64,000 bases of DNA, from contig CAYUJS010000005.1 of the NCBI GenBank assembly GCA_964445105.1, positions 1-64,000 of the forward strand, read 5' to 3'. Below the pieces are notes generated by a model. That model was given only the letters and a program-made list of their open reading frames with translations. It was not told the DNA's origin and did no database searches. Source of the DNA: CAWBNS01 sp964445105 (GTDB lineage: Bacteria; Chlamydiota; Chlamydiia; Chlamydiales; JAJFMA01). Positions 60,471 through 64,000 of this stretch are shown one piece after another. A program made the position numbers and the translations under genes. Position 1 is the first letter of the stretch, and each line of letters opens with the position of its first letter.

Positions 60471-60734
60471 ATGCCCCACATGCTCTCTTTCAGCTGCCCG
60501 CAAGGGCAGGTGGAGTATTTTACAGTGAGTACAGCTATTGGCTTGCTGGCGCTTGATGAATTGGAACGAATAGAGAGAGTTCAACGCTATGCCGCAAGGA
60601 TTGCTTTGCAGCCGCTATTCAACTTCAGTCAAGGCGCCGGAATGGTATCAGAGGAGCGTTTTCCTCTTGGAACAGCCGCAGTGCCTGCAAAGGAGACTGT
60701 GCAAGTGAAGGGGAAGATTACCGTTTCTTTCTAA
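60471..60734 (+). CDS. Short ORF, possibly the end of a degraded SIMPL/DUF541-type gene
   Basis: An 87-codon frame. The second half (YAARIALQPLFNFSQGAGMV; VPAKETVQVKGKITVSF) looks like the final strands of DUF541 SIMPL proteins; the first half (FSCPQGQVEYFTVSTAIGLL) does not help. It lacks a signal peptide expected of that family. A perfect hairpin terminator follows 25 bases later, which supports a real 3' gene end here. It may be a truncated gene or a small true one. Confidence 0.35.
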   Translation: MPHMLSFSCPQGQVEYFTVSTAIGLLALDELERIERVQRYAARIALQPLFNFSQGAGMVSEERFPLGTAAVPAKETVQVKGKITVSF

Positions 60735-60759
60735 AACGAGAGAAATAACAATTGTTTAT

Positions 60760-60789
60760 GGCTGTTTGGTGAGTAATCGCCAAACAGCC
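60760..60789 (+). terminator. Perfect 10-bp hairpin terminator before the Bat-like locus
   Basis: GGCTGTTTGG (60760-60769) pairs fully with CCAAACAGCC (60780-60789) through a 10-base loop, followed by ATTTTAGT. It separates the short ORF from the VWA genes. Confidence 0.78.
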
Positions 60790-60825
60790 ATTTTAGTATG
60801 AGCTTTTTAACGCAGGGTTTAGGGC

Positions 60826-61920
60826 TTGGGATTTCCGACGATAGATCTGTGGCCGGCGGCGTTGGTGGCTCTAGGCCTAGCTGTGGTAGTTCTGACCCGA
60901 CGCTGGTGGCGGGCAGATGAGCCCTTTGTCTTCGTTTCGCGAGCCGCCGATTATGCCGACGAAGCTAGCACCTGGCGCTTGCGCTGGCGTGGATTGCCCA
61001 CACAATTTATGGTTGCGGCTTTAAGTTGTTTTGCGCTGGCCTTCACAAACCCTCGCGTATCCCTACCTGGAGCTAGCGAACCCTCAGCTCCTAGAGCTAT
61101 CCCCACGCGTGGACTGGCTTTTTATTTGCTGCTTGATCATTCCGGCTCTATGCGCCAAACCGCTGTAGAGTCGGTGACGGACGAGGGGCTGCCCATTACG
61201 AAAATGACCCTGTTAAAACAAGTGACGAACGCTTTTATTGCACAACGCCCTAACGATCTGCTCGGGTTGGTGGCCTTTGCGCGCACAGCGGATATCCTCG
61301 CCCCTTTGACGTTAGATCACCAAGCGATTCGCCAGACCCTGGCGCGCGTGCAAGTGGTAGAAAATCGCGCGGACGACGGCACGGGTATTGGTTATGCCAT
61401 TTTTAAAACGGTGAGTTCCGTAATCTCCACGAAGCATTTTGGAGAGCAATTGAAAGGGGGCGCAAAGCCCTCTTATACGATTGACCGTGTGGTGCTGATC
61501 CTGCTTACAGACGGATTTCAAGCACCTAACCCGCTAGATAATGGAGATTGGATGCGTACCATGCCCATGGAGGATGCCGCCGCTTTTGCTAAGGCCCATG
61601 AGGTAAAGGTTTATCTGATTAACATTGACGCAAAGATTCGTGAAGACAAGTTTCAGCCCCATCGCAATCTACTAAAACGCGTTGCACAGGTCACCGGAGG
61701 AAATTTTTTTATTGCGGACAATCCCGATTTATTAAAACAGGTATTTGCCGAAATTGATCTAATCGAGACAGATCTATTACCAGCTGAAGCAGAAATAGTG
61801 GAACAGACACCAACAGAAAAACATTGGCTGAGGCTCTATCCAGCCCTTATTTTATTGGGTCTTGTTTGTTTTGGCTTGTCGATTGCTCTCTACACGACAG
61901 TGTTGCGGAGGATTCCGTAA
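60826..61920 (+). CDS. BatA-like von Willebrand factor A membrane protein
   Basis: A 364-residue inner-membrane protein. Helices lie at about 8-24 and 60-77, then a VWA domain (about 95-320) with the metal site LLLDHSGSMRQTAV (DxSxS) and LLTDGF, then a C-terminal helix (YPALILLGLVCFGLSIALY). This is the layout of BatA of the aerotolerance operon family. TTG at 60826 is the first possible start after an in-frame TAG at 60820-60822. The second VWA gene starts two bases after the stop. Confidence 0.84.
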   Translation: MGFPTIDLWPAALVALGLAVVVLTRRWWRADEPFVFVSRAADYADEASTWRLRWRGLPTQFMVAALSCFALAFTNPRVSLPGASEPSAPRAIPTRGLAFYLLLDHSGSMRQTAVESVTDEGLPITKMTLLKQVTNAFIAQRPNDLLGLVAFARTADILAPLTLDHQAIRQTLARVQVVENRADDGTGIGYAIFKTVSSVISTKHFGEQLKGGAKPSYTIDRVVLILLTDGFQAPNPLDNGDWMRTMPMEDAAAFAKAHEVKVYLINIDAKIREDKFQPHRNLLKRVAQVTGGNFFIADNPDLLKQVFAEIDLIETDLLPAEAEIVEQTPTEKHWLRLYPALILLGLVCFGLSIALYTTVLRRIP

Positions 61921-61922
61921 GC

Positions 61923-64000
61923 ATGTGGATTTCTTATGAATCACCAGTTTTTGCTAGCCTTCTGCTAGCGTTGCCTTTGTTTGGGCTGCTGTTTGTTTGT
62001 TTGGCGCGCTACCGTCGTCGATCTCTAAAGGAATTTTTTAACGATCGAGGAGTGGACGCTTCGGTTGGTTTACTCCGCTCTAATCTCTCCAGCGGGCTAC
62101 GAGGCCTATTTTTTCTGTTAGCTTACGCCTTGAGTGTGCTTGCGCTGATGGACCCTGTGTTACAGCTCGATTCTGAGCGGCCCACCAGCAGCTCTACCCA
62201 ACAGAGCGCCAAAGTGAGACGCAAAGTCCACGATGTGGTATTCCTTCTCGATGTATCAGCCTCTATGGGCGTGAAAGATGGTCGTTTGAGCCGCTCTCGC
62301 CTAGATTATGGCAAAGAAATTATCGATGAAATTGTCGACAGATTGCGCGGCGAAACGGCTTCTCTTTTTATTTTTACCTCGGAAACTACGCAGATAGTTC
62401 CGGGCACAATGGACTACCTCTATCTCAGGCAGCTTTTAAGAGAAGTCGATGTAAACGGCAATGGTGCTACTGGAACAGACCTAGGTGGCACCTTGAAAGT
62501 AATTTATGAGCAGTATTGGGCTCGTCCCGAGCAAAGACGCTTGAGCGCGCTCATCCTTTCGGACGGTGGAGATACTACTCTGGAGGGTCTTGCTGGCTCT
62601 GAAAGGCAAAAAGCGATAGCGCAAATTACGAAGACGCTCCAGCTGCATGGTACGGTGGACACGATTGGATTGGGTACGCTGTCTGGTGGGGAGGTCCCTG
62701 GAGTAAACCAGAAGGTCCATTCGGCCCTCGTCGAAGATGTGCTAGAGGCTATTTCTGCCGCAGGTAGAGGACAGTATTTTAGTGCGGCAAATCTTTCCTC
62801 AACGGAGTTAGCCGAGCGCATAGTCGCCAACCTCCAACGTGAGCACGCTTCTTTCGGTGGTGTTCACGAGCAGGTATTGATGGCGGGCAACGTGTTAGGA
62901 ACGGAGATTACGCGTCATTCTCTCTTTCAGCTCTTTTTAGGGCTCGCGATGCTATTTTTGGCAGTTGGTTTGCTGTGGCCGGTGGGAATATTAGTTCTTG
63001 TACTAATCTGGGCGTTTCTACCACTAGGTTTACAAGCAGACAATGCCGCACTAGAAACCTTCTCCAGGCGCGCACTGCTCTATGTGCAGGCGGATAAACT
63101 AGAGCGCGCGCAGAGCATTTATCAAAAGCTACTAACAGATGATTTAGCCTTATGGCAGAAAAACATCCTGCGCTATGACCTAGGAACGCTTGCCTTACAA
63201 CAGCAGCAATGGCTACAAGCGACAGAATGGTTTGCCAAGGTCGAATCAGCTGATCAAATGTCCCCCGAATTTACTGCAAGATGGCGTTTTAACCGCGCGC
63301 TGGCCATGTACGGCGCGGCTGCTGCAGACGCCGCGCTTGATGAGGATGAACGCACGGTTTTGCTGGAGCAGGCTTTGGCGCTGACCACTGGTGATGCGCA
63401 GCCCACCATGCGCAGTTTGCGCATTGCGATTAAACGGTCTTTAACCAAGTTGCAAACTAAGCAGACGGAACAATTTCTCGTACAAAATTCTCCTCTCCAG
63501 GCGTTAGGCGTGGTGTGGGCCTGGGCAATAGATCTAAGAGACCAGCTGCACCTATTACCGCCAGAGGCCTCAGCAGTAGATATAGGGAATCTTCTTCGAT
63601 CCTATGGAGAGAAGGGGGAGAAATTAACTTCTCCAAAGCAGGTCAAGGACCTAGTCGAGCGCTTACTTGGCGCGCTCAATGAGGAGGCTCTCCCGTCGAT
63701 ACGAGCACCGCTGGCCAGTCTCATCGCCGAGCTGGAAAAGGGCTTAAAAAGCGTGGAGGGTGGCTTGCAAGAGCTACAATGCGCCCTCGTGAAAGCTATT
63801 GCGTTTCGGCCTGTAGAGCTCAGCAGAGTGCAGAAGCTGTCAGCACAAGTAGAGAAAAGCTCCTCCCCCTACCTAGCGCTGGCACAATCCAGTCTAACCT
63901 CGGCTCTTTCGGCAAAAGACGAGCAGCAGAGAGCTCTCTACGCACAACAGGCGCTCTTCTGGTTACAGGAGGCTATAAGAGGAAACTTGGCGGTGGATGC
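61923..64000 (+). CDS. BatB-like VWA protein with long helical/TPR C-terminus, 3' end beyond the window
   Basis: The frame from ATG at 61923 stays open to the window edge, at least 692 residues. Two N-terminal helices (LLALPLFGLLFVCLARY; GLFFLLAYALSVLALMD) lead to a VWA domain with DVVFLLDVSASMGVKDGRLS (DxSxS). LSDGGDTT and GRGQYFSAANLSSTELAERI close the domain near residue 300. Two more helices (FQLFLGLAMLFLAVGLLWPV; GILVLVLIWAFLPLG) follow. The rest (from about 375) is helical, starting with a TPR-like part (DKLERAQSIYQKLLTDDLAL), so BatB and BatC-like parts are fused. Bat proteins are often near MoxR ATPases; none is visible here. Confidence 0.84.
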   Translation, partial: MWISYESPVFASLLLALPLFGLLFVCLARYRRRSLKEFFNDRGVDASVGLLRSNLSSGLRGLFFLLAYALSVLALMDPVLQLDSERPTSSSTQQSAKVRRKVHDVVFLLDVSASMGVKDGRLSRSRLDYGKEIIDEIVDRLRGETASLFIFTSETTQIVPGTMDYLYLRQLLREVDVNGNGATGTDLGGTLKVIYEQYWARPEQRRLSALILSDGGDTTLEGLAGSERQKAIAQITKTLQLHGTVDTIGLGTLSGGEVPGVNQKVHSALVEDVLEAISAAGRGQYFSAANLSSTELAERIVANLQREHASFGGVHEQVLMAGNVLGTEITRHSLFQLFLGLAMLFLAVGLLWPVGILVLVLIWAFLPLGLQADNAALETFSRRALLYVQADKLERAQSIYQKLLTDDLALWQKNILRYDLGTLALQQQQWLQATEWFAKVESADQMSPEFTARWRFNRALAMYGAAAADAALDEDERTVLLEQALALTTGDAQPTMRSLRIAIKRSLTKLQTKQTEQFLVQNSPLQALGVVWAWAIDLRDQLHLLPPEASAVDIGNLLRSYGEKGEKLTSPKQVKDLVERLLGALNEEALPSIRAPLASLIAELEKGLKSVEGGLQELQCALVKAIAFRPVELSRVQKLSAQVEKSSSPYLALAQSSLTSALSAKDEQQRALYAQQALFWLQEAIRGNLAVD

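Noticed and set aside
62504..62830. 108-codon minus-strand frame opposite the second VWA gene
   Set aside because: The plus-strand VWA frame is open to the window edge with clear motifs.
1..64000. CRISPR arrays, tRNA or rRNA genes
   Set aside because: No regularly spaced direct repeats and no cloverleaf- or rRNA-like segments were seen by eye in the intergenic regions; a covariance-model scan would be needed to be certain.

Overview
The window looks like a chromosomal segment of a member of the phylum Chlamydiota outside the classical Chlamydiaceae (an amoeba- or animal-associated 'environmental' chlamydia). The main evidence is: a 714-residue GreA with a very long N-terminal part, a form I know only from chlamydiae; a double-length two-domain ThyX; two adjacent tyrP-type aromatic amino acid permeases; the sdhC-sdhA-sdhB order; and a local order (tandem-HTH Euo-like regulator, tail-specific protease tsp, gltX) that recalls the tsp/omcB/omcA/gltX/euo neighbourhood of Chlamydia. 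Isocitrate dehydrogenase, a cobalamin-dependent ribonucleotide reductase, two drug-efflux systems and several glycosyltransferases point away from the reduced Chlamydiaceae. Base composition is moderate, roughly half G+C by eye. The genus cannot be named from the sequence alone.

Layout. 1-8.6 kb: 3' part of a class II ribonucleotide reductase, a strong shared terminator, then a minus-strand operon tyrP-tyrP-trpS-uvrB, then thyX. 8.6-13.7 kb: an accessory region with a U-box protein carrying a glycine-zipper membrane hairpin, two inverted paralogues of a tail-anchored protein, transposase debris between them, and a decayed AAA/PD-(D/E)XK-family ATPase gene. 13.7-16.1 kb: a tightly coupled three-gene operon with two glycosyltransferases. 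16.2-25.4 kb: a protein with an internal repeat, greA, rdgB, a NYN nuclease, the Euo-like regulator, tsp and gltX. 25.5-28.8 kb: host-interaction candidates (eukaryotic-type PP2C, a Cys-rich membrane protein, a secreted ankyrin protein). 28.8-34.1 kb: pgeF, emrAB, a small hypothetical gene and a LuxR-type regulator. 34.2-40.5 kb: CDP-alcohol phosphatidyltransferase, two glycosyltransferases, then a winged-helix protein, a nucleotidyltransferase and an alkaline-phosphatase-superfamily enzyme. 40.5-50 kb: one long minus-strand run with an RND efflux system directly coupled to succinate dehydrogenase. 50-64 kb: small membrane proteins, kdsD, icd, a dead toxin-antitoxin pair, aroB-dprA-topA, a membrane-anchored helical protein, and a Bat-like locus with two von Willebrand factor A proteins, the second running off the window end.

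How the parts may work together. Central metabolism (icd, sdhCAB), nucleotide supply (NrdJ, ThyX, RdgB), DNA maintenance (UvrB, DprA, TopA) and translation (TrpS, GltX) are ordinary. The accessory layer is of two kinds: eukaryote-like proteins probably aimed at the host (U-box, PP2C, ankyrin, tail-anchored pair), and envelope or glycan functions (glycosyltransferases, PgsA-like enzyme, nucleotidyltransferase/phosphodiesterase pair, KdsD, efflux pumps). Several long gene-poor stretches are not empty. They hold readable but broken gene remnants (transposase, AAA ATPase, toxin-antitoxin, AbrB-like, amidohydrolase-like), so this chromosome seems to be shedding acquired genes. I saw no tRNA, rRNA or CRISPR array.
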